64,000 nt of DNA, from positions 1 to 64,000 of the forward strand of contig JAVKOQ010000113.1 of the NCBI GenBank assembly GCA_031835245.1, in the 5' to 3' direction. The notes beneath the pieces were generated by a model. It saw only the letters and a program-made list of their open reading frames with translations. It made no database searches and was not told the DNA's origin. Shown in pieces: positions 1 to 11,239 of this stretch (positions within the stretch are counted from its first letter, which is position 1; each line of letters opens with the position of its first letter). A program made the translations under genes and the position numbers. Origin of the DNA: Balamuthia mandrillaris (Eukaryota; Discosea; Longamoebia; Balamuthiidae).

Positions 1-1015
1 ACCCCTTACGAGCTTATGTTTGGGAGGGAGTCCAACGGTACCTGCTTGGTGGACACTACTCATCTGTCTGATGATTCGTGGGTGAGGCAACTGCAGGAGA
101 CACAGCGTGAACTTGCAGAAGAAGCCCGCAGAGTAGACAACGCCCAAAAAGAGAAGACGAAGAAACGGCATGGCAAGCTGGAGGAAGAGTTTAAGGTTGG
201 CGACCTGGTTCTCATTCACTCCAAAGCTACATCCATTGGTGAGTCTAAGAAACTTCGACGTAGTTGGAAAGGAGGACCCTACAAGATTATCAAAATCTGT
301 TCTTCGCAGACAATCAAGGTGCGCTGGTCCTGAAATGAATAAAGTGGTAAACCTCAACCGTGTCAAACGATTTATTCTGTGTGACGACGAAGACAGACAG
401 CTTGCTGATGATGCATACGAGGTTGAGAAAATTCTTGACCACCACTATACCAATCGAGGACTTGAATACAGGTTGAAGTGGAAAGGTTTTTCCATCTGCC
501 ACAACTCTTGGGAGCCTGAACGCAACGTTATCAACGCCCCAGACCTGGTCCAGGCATATTGAAGAGCGGTATCATGATTATCAGCCTGACAGTCAATCAC
601 AGAGTGACTTTGGCCTGGGAGGAGGAAGTGTTATACCACTCTCCTGTAATACCTATCACTTATGTTAAAGACAAAAACAAAAACAAAGACAAAGAACCAT
701 AAAATAATGAAAAAAGCAAGTTAACTAACTTTCTTTTCTTTTAAAAATATAATAAACACTGCTTGACTTGCTAGCATCAAATGAAGTGTTTCACTCTTTT
801 TCTGGGTTGAAGTGTTCTATTACTCTTCTATGATACCTATCCCTATCTCTCCTTGTATAAATATCTCTTCTTATCATTCTATTAAAGGTCTTTTCCCTAT
901 GCCCATTGAATTGGTGTCCGTTAGGTTGTTCCCTACTAGCCTTATCACAGAAGAGAAATGACTTCAGAGACTTATTGGCATGTATCAGCAAAACAAGGTT
1001 GTTACCTAAGCAACA
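1..1015 (+). mobile_element. 3' end of a Ty3/gypsy chromovirus (fossil)
   Basis: The first 560 bases encode the C-terminal part of a retroviral-type integrase (the GDLVLI...GPYKI type module) followed by a chromodomain with the WKGF...NSWEPE signature, the hallmark of chromodomain-bearing Ty3/gypsy elements (chromoviruses). A polypurine tract lies at 617-628 and is followed at once by TGTTATAC at 629, which I read as the start of the 3' LTR. The LTR carries a TATAAATA box at 856-863 and probably ends near 1015 at GCAACA; this end is inferred because only one LTR is in view. The element continues beyond the left edge. It is broken, with at least one interruption of the coding region, so it looks moderately old and inactive. 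Confidence 0.8.
617..1015 (+). repeat. polypurine tract plus probable 3' LTR of the chromovirus
   Basis: GGGAGGAGGAAG at 617-628 has the place and composition of a plus-strand primer tract. TG at 629 fits the usual TG...CA ends of LTRs, and TATAAATA at 856-863 fits an internal LTR promoter. The right border, about 1015, is the weakest part; a second LTR copy outside the window would settle it. Confidence 0.55.
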
Positions 1016-3107
1016 CTTACCTGTAGAAAAGTGACTGCTCATACTCCTTTATTACTGTCATGCCTATCCACTATTTCTGTATTTGGCTTGTGATTGGTAT
1101 GGTGAACAGTACTGATGGTAGTGCTTCAACCTCATGTTTCTTGGAGAATGTTGAAATGGCGTTTTAAGCATGGAATGTAGTTAAGCAAGCATCATATCAC
1201 AGTGATCTTGGATGAAAACCTACAGTGAGTTTTCAATTCAGATACATACTTTGGATCAGTGACGCCTATTCTGGAAGTCTGCCTGACAAGGCACTCATCG
1301 GTTTGCCAAGCATTATCAATAGCTCTCCTGCAACACAACAAAAGATAATGTTTTCATTACAGACAAAGGCTTTCCCCTTCTTGACCATCTTTCTCACCAG
1401 ACAGTCTTTCTTCCTGATAACCCAGATTCTACATCAAAATACAACAAAAATACAAATCCAATCCATTCAGTTATGGAGAAGTGTTTTAGCTCTTTGGAAA
1501 GGTTCAGGATTATAAGTGACTTATTTTGATTACATCTTAAACAGGACCTACCAAAAAGCAAAAAGCATAATGATCAATATTGACATGTGCTTTGAAGTAT
1601 CTATAACCTCTATTTTGCACCTCTTTATGATACTGATAATCACTTTAGAGGCACGCCAAGTGAACTATGACTGTTCTTCTTCCCTTAACTCAGCTTCTTT
1701 CTCTATTTTTCATGCTTTCTCCATTTTCTCCAAACACACCAAAAAGGGAAAATTTTTCGCCAAAAACATGAAAAGGCCTAATTTTAGCTTTTTTTCACCT
1801 TTTTCTAAATACTTTCTCCAAATTTTACACCAAGTTAGGCAAACAATGTGTGTTCTTTAAAACTGACTGAGTCAATGAATTGATACATTTTTTTTTTGTA
1901 TTGTTTGTAGTGCCACTGAGTAGTATTAAAAAGGGTGAATAACATGAACAGACAGGGCCAAGAGCCCAGGCTTTGGAAGATGGGTTAATGATACTAGTGA
2001 TAAGAGCTTTGTACCATCATTCCAGTGGCTGATCCTCTTGCAAGTAGAACTCAAGGGCACAGATAAAGGTCAAAGTGTTGGAAAACTCCAACATAGTAGC
2101 TCTTCCTTCTGCTGAGTTCTCCTTCTACCATCGACCTGAGGAAACCTCTCATCTTTCCCTTTTCCTTTCTTGATGTTTCCTTTTCTCTCTCTTTATGCTT
2201 TGTTCTTTTATGGATCTTTCTTCTAGTTTAAATACTGCCTCTCCTTGTTTCTTCTTCCTTCCTCTCAGGACAACTTCCAACAAAATACTTTACTTGTATT
2301 CTTTACTTTTAGTAAATTAAGTTCAGCTCTTGTACTTACTTTGTCTTCGCTATCATTCCTGTTCTTATTTTACAACAAAAGGGTTGGAAATCTTCAGATC
2401 ATCCAGGTTGAACTTGGGAAGATCTCAAGGGAAGGATCAGTTCTTTGCCAAAGGGACTGAAGAAGTAGATGAAGAAGCTGTGTTGCAAGACGGTTGGCAT
2501 GGGACAAAGACAGAGGCCAACACTAACGAGGAAGCCAAGAAAAAGGCAGACTTGGGCTTCACAGGTGTAGAAAAAATAGGGTCATCCTCTGTACCATCTT
2601 TTGAAATAGAGTCTGTCTCAATGGTGGATTAGCTGTCAAAGAGGGGGGAACAACAAAGGAAGTAGGGACAGGAGGACGGGAAAAAAAGGGGGAAGTTCCT
2701 GTTATCTAGGTCATTGATTGCTTGCGACAACCAATTGATTTTGTTGCCAAAGAAGACTGCTTTCTTCTGGTGCTTTTCTTCTTCTTGGATTTTCTAAGTT
2801 GATGAAATAATAGCAAGAGAGTTGCCAAACAATCTGGTATGGATTTCATCAGCAAAGGCATGCTCACCCTCTTTTGTCTGAAGGAAGTGATACAAGAGCT
2901 CTTCCTATTCCTCCACAATGCGAGCCATGAGAGCGTAAGATGCATACGACGTCTTTGAGGCTTTTGGGATGGATCTGCGCCTATGAGGGAGAAGTTAGGG
3001 TTGTTCCGTTTCTTGCTCCACAAAGCTTATTCAATCAGTGTTCCAAAGGCCATGCAACAAACAAGTGAACTTCTTCAAAGCCACATGTTCCCCATTCTCC
3101 TCCTTGC

Positions 3108-3129
3108 GTCGACACGAAAGGAAGTCGAC
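3108..3129. promoter_or_regulatory. GTCGAC pair upstream of pseudokinase gene
   Basis: Two copies of the 6-base palindrome GTCGAC at 3108-3113 and 3124-3129 lie about 130-150 bases before the start codon at 3261. The same palindrome clusters before several other genes in this window, so it is a candidate promoter element; function is inferred. Confidence 0.4.
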
Positions 3130-3189
3130 ATATAAACCAGCCAGTTGTTCCCTTTCAAGAAAATTATCGACGAAGGAATCGAGGCAACC

Positions 3190-3222
<33 letters not shown>

Positions 3223-3246
3223 ATAAAAACATAAAAACATAAAAAG
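3190..3246. repeat. poly(A) run followed by CATAAAAA repeats
   Basis: About 30 consecutive A bases are followed by near-identical CATAAAAA units. This could be a simple repeat or the 3' tail of an old retroposed copy; nothing recognisable precedes it. Confidence 0.6.
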
Positions 3247-3260
3247 AAAGAACAGGACCC

Positions 3261-5558
3261 ATGCTCGCAGCTCCTCCTCGGGACAGCAACAAAGGCGTCG
3301 CTTCGGCGGTGGTGGAGCGGTTGCCGCTGCGAGAGGTCGAAGTTATGAACAAAGTGGGGGAGGACGCTCTCGGCGACCTCTTTCAATGCTTGTATAGAGA
3401 AAGAGACTGCACCGCTCACTTGGTTCGAATGGAGGAGCCCTCCCTCGTTGAAGAGTTTTGTTCGGAGGCTTCTCGTGTGCAAACGTTCGTTTAATGTTTT
3501 TTTTGTTGGTTATGTTGTTCATTACGGCGCTGTTTGTCTCTTTCTTCGTAACGCGTTACCACTTGTTTTTTTTTATTTCGTATTGTTTTTAACTTTCATT
3601 TCCTTTTTTTTTTTTGTTCTTGGTCTTGTGGTTGTTATGGTTGTTGTGGTGGTTGTGGTTGTGGTTGTGGTTGTGGTTGTGCTTCTTCTTCTCCTTCTCT
3701 CCTTCTTCTTCTTGTTCTTCTTCTGGTAACAGTGAGTTATCAACAAAATGCGAACACTTGGAACAAATCATTGGCGTCGTTACCGAGAGAGAAGGCTGCG
3801 TTTTACTGGTGAGCGAAGGTTCCTACACCACCGCCGAGCATCTCCTCCAACAAAGCGTGGTGAGCTTCACGACAAAGATGGCGTGGGCTCGCTCCGTGGC
3901 TCAAGCAATGCTCTTTCTGAATGGACGCGACTCGCAGTATACACATGCCCAGTTGAACATTCGGCATGTTTTGGTTTGTTGTTCTTTCTTTTTGTACACT
4001 CGTTTATCATTCCTCTTTCTTCTCTCTTTTCTTCATTGGTGTTGAGTATTTTAAAATAACCCAAAAGGTGAGCAAAGACATGAATAAAGCAGTGCTAAGC
4101 AATTACGCGTTTTCTAAGTTTCGAACACAACGAAAGAGGCTGTCTGAGTACAATTGGCAGAGCCCTGAAAGACTCTCCAACCTTCCTTCCTACAACGGCC
4201 AAAGCTCTGATGTTTATTCCTATGGCATTCTCCTATGGGTTACTTTCCTCTTTCTTCCTGGTCGTTTCTTGTCGTTTCTTTCTTTCTTGTCGTTTCTTTC
4301 TTGTCGTTTCTTTCTTTCTTTCGTTTCTTTCTTTCTTGTCGTTTCTTTTCTCTCTCTCCCTGCTTTCACTAATAGTAATAAGCGTTCTTAAATATTTGCA
4401 GCAACTAGTAACACAAAAGATGCCATTTCAGACCTGCAAATCTCTCTCTGAAATGATAGCTGCCATCTGTGAGGCCAACCAACGGCCCTCCATTCCAGAG
4501 GACTGTCCAGAGCGTTTGATGCAGCTGATGACAAGCTGTTGGTCCTCCAATCCGGAGCGTAGACCCACTTTCGAGCAGATCGTGGAGGCTTTTGGAGAGA
4601 TACTGCTTGAGTTTCGCGTGGAGGATGAACTGGGACGAAAATTTTGGAAGCGTCATTTCATGGATAAGGATCGTACGGACTGGGAGTCTTTTTACACCAA
4701 CTTTTATGCTTTTTTGAAGCTGGATCCGCCAAAGCCGACTGACATTAAGCTCGTTTGTCTAAATGCGCTCATGGAGGAACTTGGTAATGTTGTTCTTCTT
4801 CTTTTGCTTCTTCTTCTTCTTCTTCTCTTCCTCATCTCCTCCTCCTTCTTATTCTTATTCGTCTTTTGCTTGTTTTTAATTCTCTGTATTCAATATGAAC
4901 AGGAGACGCTGAGCAAAAAGGGGTTGTGACTTTGAAACAATTTTCTGATATGTTGGAATGGTTTGGTCCTTTGGAAGGGCCTGGTATCCTCGATCGCATT
5001 CACGAACAACTTAGTCAAGGGTTTCTCTTTCTTTCCTCTCTTTTCTCTTTCCTCTTTCTGGCTCCTTCATTCATCTTTCTTCTTTTTATCTTATCTTCCT
5101 TTATTTATGCTTCAAACAAAAAAAGTTGGTTTCACGGGAAGTTATCAGGAGCAGAAGCGGAGAAAGCTGTTCTACAACACCCACATGGCAGTTTTCTGTT
5201 CCGCTTTAGCAGCAGCGAGCCCGGCTCCTATGCCATCACTGTACACAGCAAGAGAGGTTCTGTAAAACACTTTCGCGTTCGTCACAGACCCGGTCTTAAT
5301 TATCTGTACGTAGAAAACGTACTTTCTTTTATGTATCTGACTCTCTGCCTTGTTCTCCCGCTTTGGTATGTTTCCTCGTTCTGTCTGTCTGTATGTAGTA
5401 TCGGGAAGACGGAGTGCAAAACGTTGAACGAAATCATATTCGTGTTCAAGAAAGACCTCAACCTTCAAAAACCCTGTCCTGGCTCCAAGTTCCAGCAGCT
5501 GTTCAAAGTGGACAACTTTCTTGTGAATAGGTATCAGGATTGGGAGGATGGTTTGTAA
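3261..5558 (+). CDS. SHK-type SH2-domain pseudokinase
   Basis: Exons 3261-3484, 3733-3973, 4068-4238, 4402-4783, 4903-5020, 5126-5318 and 5409-5558 close in phase to about 492 residues. The order is kinase-like domain (about residues 25-290), the linker typical of Dictyostelium SHK proteins (FWKRHF ... TLKQFSDML), then an SH2 domain (about 380-475) with WFHGKL and FLFRFSSS. SHK proteins couple phosphotyrosine binding to a kinase. Here the three catalytic motifs are lost: no VAIK lysine is seen, HRDLAARN reads HAQLNIRH, and DFG reads NYA near residues 167-169. Fold landmarks such as WQSPERL and DVYSYGILLW remain. It therefore looks like a phosphotyrosine-binding scaffold or allosteric regulator rather than an enzyme. 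The last intron (90 bases, in frame) is the least certain join. Confidence 0.85.
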
Positions 5559-6409
5559 AACAAAGAGGGAAAAAAAAAAACAAAAACAAATACAAAAACA
5601 AAAAAAAAGACTGTCTTTGTTTTGTCTGTTCTTTTCTTTTGTTCCCTTGTGGGTTCTACAGAAGCAAAAGGGAAAGAAAAAAGGTTGGGCCAAGGAGAAC
5701 AAAAGAGCGAGAACGTAACGTTTCATTCATTAGCCAGGCATTCCGTTCTCCCGGCTATGTTCAACGGTGTGGTGTTCTCCGCCGCTCATCCGTGTCCCGA
5801 CCGTTACACCGCGCCCTCCCTGGGCACCCGGAGGACAATTTCCGCCCCCGTCGGGTGGCATAACCGGCGGTTTAAATTTGGGCAAGGGTTAAAAGAAAAA
5901 AAAGAAATATTTTTTTTTTGTGGCGAAAAGAAAAGAAAAAAATTAAAAACTCGGAAAGAGCGCAAAAAAGAACAGAGAGAGAGAGCGCGCTGACACAACA
6001 CTCGGTCGAGCGTTTCATCTGTGCTGAGAACCGCCCAACTTTTTTCTTTCGAAGAAGAACAGACAGGTAACCTATTTTTTTTTTTTTGAAAGCATTTTTG
6101 GGGAGGGAAAAACGAAAAATGTGAAGCGAAGGAAAGCTTGTTGGTACAAAAAAAAAGTAGCGGCGTGGATGGATTGAATGATGATTTATTTTTTTAATTT
6201 TAGTTTAGTTTATTTTATTTTATTTTTGAGAGAGTTGCGGTTTCTTTTTGTGGTTTTGTAGGATTGGGACGGACGTTCAAAGACTGAGGGAGATTACAAC
6301 GTTGGAAAATATCTCTCTCTTTGCAACAAACAGCCTCTAATTGCGCAACTACTCACACCTCAACAGGTCTTTTTTTTCCTCTTGATCTACTTGCAAACCA
6401 AACAACACA
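5559..6409. other. intergenic region and 5' leader of the Rab-like gene
   Basis: Contains the short 3' flank of the pseudokinase gene, A-rich simple sequence near 5570-5610 and 5890-5960, T-runs, and the upstream region of the Rab-like gene. I see no gene here. Confidence 0.5.
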
Positions 6410-7788
6410 ATGTAAAGTATTCGGCTGGCCGATTTTTTTCCCCATCTTATTTCACTCTCTTTATTTGTTGTTTCTGTTGTTACGACGACACAACCAACTC
6501 ATCAACGGCAAAAAATGAATATAACAACAGGGGAGACGCTTACAAGATCATTATTTTGGGCAACCCTAACGTTGGCAAGACCTCCCTCATTTTGAGGTGG
6601 GCCGACGGCAAGTTTGACGACGAAGGCCCGGAAAACGTGGACTCTGTGCGTGTTTTTTTTTAAACCCTGTCACGCTGCCCTTTGCTACCCTTCACCTCGG
6701 CTTATTTTTTTGGTTTGTTTGTGGTTTCTCCCTTCTGCAGAAAACAAAAAGTGTAACTATTGGCTCGAAAGAAATCAAGCTGACAGTGGTATGTTCTCCT
6801 CCCTGTTTTCTTCAGTTCTATCGCTTTTCTCTTCTTCTTCTTCTGTTCTCTTCTCTTTCTCTCTCCTCTTTTCTGTTTATATTCTGTTCTCTCATTATTT
6901 TCTCTCTTCTCCCGCTTCTACTTCTACTTCGTTTCCCCTTACTTAAATTTCCATTCTATTTGGAAAGACGGACACGGCGGGACAAGAGCGATTCAGGACA
7001 TTAACGTCCAGCTACTACCGTAACGCTGATGCCATCCTTGTCGTATACGACATCAGCAACGAAGACAGTTACACAGACGTACCCGCTTGGGTGGAGGAAG
7101 GCCAACGGTATGCTGTTGACTCGATTATGTTCCTCGTTGGCAACAAGTCTGACCTTGCCGATCAACGAGTAACAGAAGCGGATGTTGCCAAGGTACTCGT
7201 TTTCCTATGTGCCCTTTGTGTTTTGTATTTTTTATTTGTCAGCCTCTCTTCTCTTGTTCTCTTCTCTTCTCTCGTTCCCTCTTCGCTTTGCTTTATTTTT
7301 TCCTTCTTAATTTCTTTTTCAGCCTTTGAGTCATTTCGACGAGAGAGAGAGAGAGAGAGAGAGAGAAGAGAAGAGAGCCGGAAAGAAGAGAGAAAAAAGA
7401 TTCATGAAGTTTCTTGACTACGTTCTCGATTTTATATTTACCCAAGTTTCTCCTTTGACAATTAGCAATATGCGGAAGATGAGGACATAGCATTCTACAT
7501 GGAAACTTCTGCCAAAACAGGAGAGAACGTGGAGGAGTTGTTCAAAGCGGTGGCCAAGAAGCTAGAGGGAACGTACGTTCTCCGTTTCCTCTTCCTTTCT
7601 GTCTCTTCGTTACTCTTTCTGTTCTTCTCCCTTTTTTCCTCCAAGTTTCTTGTTTCTTGTCTTTCCACCTCTGATGTATGGAGAATCAATACAGGTTTGC
7701 ACCAACTGCGCAAGACAAAGGAGACACTATAAAATTGGACGATCAAAGCGGCAAACCCAAGAAAAGAAAAGGCCGATGCATTGTCTAA
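6410..7788 (+). CDS. atypical Rab-like small GTPase
   Basis: Exons 6410-6411, 6531-6645, 6741-6788, 6968-7192, 7466-7572 and 7695-7788 give 196 residues. No in-frame ATG precedes the G domain; splicing AT at 6410-6411 to G at 6531 makes the start codon. Motifs: P-loop GNPNVGKTS (11-19), DTAGQERF (57-64), VGNKSD (112-117), ETSAK (143-147). Rabs are prenylated membrane switches in vesicle traffic. Oddities: an ungapped alignment with Rabs puts PENVD where TIGVD of switch I should be, and Thr where the Trp of WDTAGQ should be. The tail KPKKRKGRCIV is polybasic and ends one residue short of a CAAX box. The unspliced leader reads ATG-TAA at the same place. Rab subfamily is not clear; Rab18-like is a guess. 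Confidence 0.85.
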
Positions 7789-8151
7789 ATATTTCTCCTA
7801 CTTACTGTCTTATTTTATTTTATTTTTTTCCATTTCCTTCCTCCCAGCTTTCGTCTCTCTGAAGTTTTTTTTTTCGCTTGTTTTTTTAACCACCCACTGG
7901 AAGAAGGTCTGCCACAACTTCCGCTCAGCAGCAATGCTCTTCCTCTTTTTTTGGCCCCTCTCTATTGTCTTTCCCCTCCTTCCCAACACAACCGCTCCGA
8001 TTGCCGACGCCGGCATCATTCACCATAGGCTGTATTCTTTAAAAACAACAACACTCGTTTTCCCACCATCATGCGCTTTTCTCCTCAAATGTTTATTCTG
8101 CTCTGTAAAGTTGTGTTGCGTGGGTGATTTGGTGAAAGATTTTTTTTTTGT
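7789..8151. other. intergenic, two convergent 3' ends
   Basis: Pyrimidine-rich 360 bases between the stop codons of the Rab-like gene (+) and the SR-cyclophilin (-). It must hold both 3' UTRs. No gene or structured element is seen. Confidence 0.5.
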
Positions 8152-10319
8152 TTAGAGAGGAGAGTGAGAAAGAGAACGGGAGCGAGAACGGGCAGGAGAA
8201 GGCGAACGAGAAGGGGAAGGGCTAGGAGAGCGAGAAGCGGAACGAGACCGGTCCCTCCTTTTGGGAGACGGAGAGCGGGAACGAGAGGAAGGAGACTGTC
8301 TCTCCTTTGGAGAGCCCCTTTCTTCCGGTGGCGGGGATGAAGAAGAACGGGCTTTGTTTTCTTCCATAGGTTTTCTTGCTAATGGAGGAGAAGAGCGCGA
8401 TGATTCGTCTCGTCGCCTTCGTTCTTCTGCATCGGGAAGAGGGGACCTATCGCGTCTTCGTTCTTCGCGCTCTCTTTCATATTCCCGTCTTTCTTCTCTT
8501 CTTTCCTCGTCATAGCGTTCTCTTCTTGGATTGTAAGAATTTCGTTCGTAATGTCGACGAGAGCGGAACTTGTCACGGGTGCTGAGAGGAACCACCGGGC
8601 TCTGCTCGCGTCCGCGCCAATGCACGCGTCCTCGGCCTCGCACACCACCACTTGAGGAAGATGGAGGAGGAGAGCGACTATTGTCTCGGGCTCGTTTTCT
8701 AGCAGGGCTTCTACTCCTTCTGTTTCGACGATGTCTGTCGTCTTCTCGACGAAAACGTCTGCTTCGATCGTCGTCATAGTCGTCATCGCGGTGACCACGA
8801 GATCGTCTTCCTCGGCTTCGACTGTGGCTCCTACTGCTGCTCCTGCTTCTACTTCGACTTCTGCTCCGTCTTCGTTCTTGGCTTCTGCTTCTCTTTCGCG
8901 AGCGCTTTTCACCGGCATCCCTTTCTCGCGCTTTGTCTTCCTCTCCGGTTCCTTTTTCTGCCTTGTGCTCTACTTCTTTTTCTTTTTCCTTTGCTTCTTC
9001 TCCTGAACCATGTTTATCACCATCTTCTTCTTCTTTGCTTCTTCTCCTGGAGCCACTTCTCTTTTTTCTTCGCTTTTCTTTCCTCTTTTTGTCTTTATTC
9101 CTCTTTTGACTCCTCCTCTTTTTTCTTCTGTCATCACCGTCGGAGTCGCTGCTGGACGATGATGCACTGTCACTACTTTCAGGATCAGACTCGGATTCGC
9201 TCGACTCTGAATCAGACGACCCAGAAGAGGAAGGGGTTCGTGTCTTTCTTGTCTTCTTTCTTTTCTTTTTCTTCTTCTTATCGTCGTTGCTTTTCTTTGA
9301 TTTCGAGGAGGAAGAGGAAGAAAGAGACTTCGTCTGATCGGTGGCTGCCGCTGAAGAACGTCTTACGAGCTCTCCCGAATTGGCAATGATAATTTTTGCA
9401 AAGGGTTTGTCGTTCTTGTCAGTGAGCTCGTTTTCAATGATTCTGACTACCTCCATCCCTGACACCACTCTGCCAAACACAACGTGCTTCCTGGATTGAA
9501 TCCAAAATGTAGGTTATCGAAAGAGCAGAGAGCAGAGAAGACGAGAAGAGAAGACAGAAAGAAGACGAGAGGGCAGAAAAAAAGAGAGTGAAGACGAGGA
9601 CATACCCATCGAGATGCGGCGCAGGATCAGTCGTGATAAAGAACTGAGAGCCATTCGTATTCGGACCAGCTACATAACCAAAAAAAAAAACCGTGCTTAG
9701 CGTTCTCTCTCTCCTTTCACAACAAACGAACAAGCTGAATATGAAGGAACGAACCATTTGCCATGGAGAGAAGCCCAGGTTGAGAGTGTCTCCGCTTAAA
9801 GTTCTCATCGTTGAAAGTTCTGCCGTAGATGGACTCTCCTCCGGTGCCGTTGTGGTTGGAGAAGTCTCCTCCTTGTATCATGAAGCCTTTGATCACTCGG
9901 TGGAGGGGACAGCCCTTGTAGTGTAAAGGCTTGCTCGTAGCTTTGCCTAATCCTTTCTCCCCTTTTGTTTTTTTAACATGAATCGCACAGGGAAAAGATG
10001 TTTTAGTGAGAGAAATCAATAAAAAAAAACCAACAAACCAGTGCAAAGAGCACGAAAGTTTTCGGCTGTTTTTGGAGTGACATCCGCAAAGAGCTCAAAG
10101 ACCACTCGACCAACTGGTTTAACATTTGTTGTTTGGGGGGGTTCAGCGGATTTGATTGTGGTTGCAGTGAAATGTTAGAGTTTTAATGTTAGGATAGTTT
10201 TTTTTGTTGCACTGACTGCGTACAACGCACAGAGAGAGAGAGAGAAACGCACTTGGTTTTTTGTCTATTTCAATGTCGAAAAACGTGCGAGGATTGGTGG
10301 CAGAAGCTCCTTTCGACAT
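8152..10319 (-). CDS. SR-rich cyclophilin (peptidyl-prolyl isomerase)
   Basis: Minus-strand exons 10319-10253, 10113-10039, 9961-9755, 9669-9606 and 9490-8152 give 583 residues. Residues about 8-175 form a complete cyclophilin domain: [46 protein letters not shown] segment, SQFFITT and the [10 protein letters not shown] block. Cyclophilins catalyse proline cis-trans isomerisation. The remaining 400 residues are an RS domain dense in SR, RS, KRSR and DSE runs, as in the PPIG/SRcyp and plant CYP95 class that sits in nuclear speckles and binds splicing factors. Nuclear pre-mRNA work is inferred from that class. It starts 220 bases from the oppositely directed PPR-like gene, so they probably share a promoter. 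Confidence 0.93.
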
Positions 10320-10539
10320 GGCTTCCCTCTCTTCAAAGCTTTCGCCCACTTCTTAGCCCTTTTTTTTTTCCCTGTGTGTGGATTAAAAGGTCGACAATTC
10401 ATCATGTCGTCCTGGATTATGAGGCAATAATACAATCTTGTCGACTCGCTAGGTTAAAATCACGTCGACCCGAATATTTGCGTGGACATAGTATCCCGCG
10501 TCGACCCGAAACTAAGGTTCGAGGAAAAGAAGGCGGAAG
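10320..10539. promoter_or_regulatory. bidirectional promoter with four GTCGAC sites
   Basis: The 220 bases between the start codons of the SR-cyclophilin (-) and the PPR-like gene (+) hold GTCGAC at 10390, 10440, 10464 and 10500, plus the near match GTCGTC. One such hexamer is expected per about 4 kb by chance. The second PPR-like gene has an equivalent arrangement at 39747-39974. Confidence 0.6.
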
Positions 10540-11207
10540 ATGAACGTGGCTGCTGCTGTGGGAAGACGTTCGCTTGCTCCTCCTCCGGCGGGGTCCCGCC
10601 TTGCGGCAGCCGTGGTCGGTGGTGCAAGGCCCAAACCCGGTGGTTGGGTTGCGGGGGGAAGGCTTATGCGAGGCTTCACTTCTTCATCTTCTTCTTTGCT
10701 TCCCTCTCGTCGGTTCGGGGGAGCTCACGCAGCCGCATCATCGTCCGGTTCGTGCCTCTTCTCGGGTCGATGCGGTCGTTCCTCTTCTTTCGTCCTCGTT
10801 CCTCCTCGCACTCGTTCCTCCCTCCCTTTCCTTCCCTCAAGAGGTACGCATAAACGCACTCCTTTTAAAAAACAAATAATCCAAAGAGTTCTTTGATCAA
10901 AGCCCCAATTATCTTTTTTTTTTCTTCACCACCGCCCTGCAGGAAAGACAACCGGCAAGATTAACAACAACACCAACAACGGGCTGAAACGGCTGATCGC
11001 TCACTGCCGGCAGGTCTTCCTCCCGTCCGACAATGAAGCAGGAGAGGGAGATGCGGCACAAAAGGACGGGGAGACGGGTCCTCGGTCTTCCCTCTCTCTC
11101 CTTCTCACTCCCAGTTTTGCCACTCATCCCAATTACTTTTACCGCCTTCTTCAGCTCTTGAAAAACGAAATTAGCGCCTCTGCTTCTGCTCCTCCACCTC
11201 CCACCGC

Positions 11208-11239
<32 letters not shown>

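Larger units (their letters stand above)
1016..3260. other. gene-poor stretch with decayed coding-like remnant
   Basis: No intact gene is visible in these 2.2 kb. Base composition is more AT-rich than in the neighbouring genes. Between about 2330 and 3020 the minus strand reads as protein-like sequence in pieces (acidic and lysine-rich stretches with balanced composition), suggesting an old, decayed gene or mobile-element gag-like region; I recognise no family. At 3190-3250 there is a long A-run followed by repeats of CATAAAAA, like the tail of a retroposed sequence. Two GTCGAC sites at 3108 and 3124 probably belong to the promoter of the next gene. Confidence 0.4.

Noticed and set aside
791-1042. 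83-codon minus-strand frame
   Set aside because: Lies inside the probable LTR and has no protein-like features.
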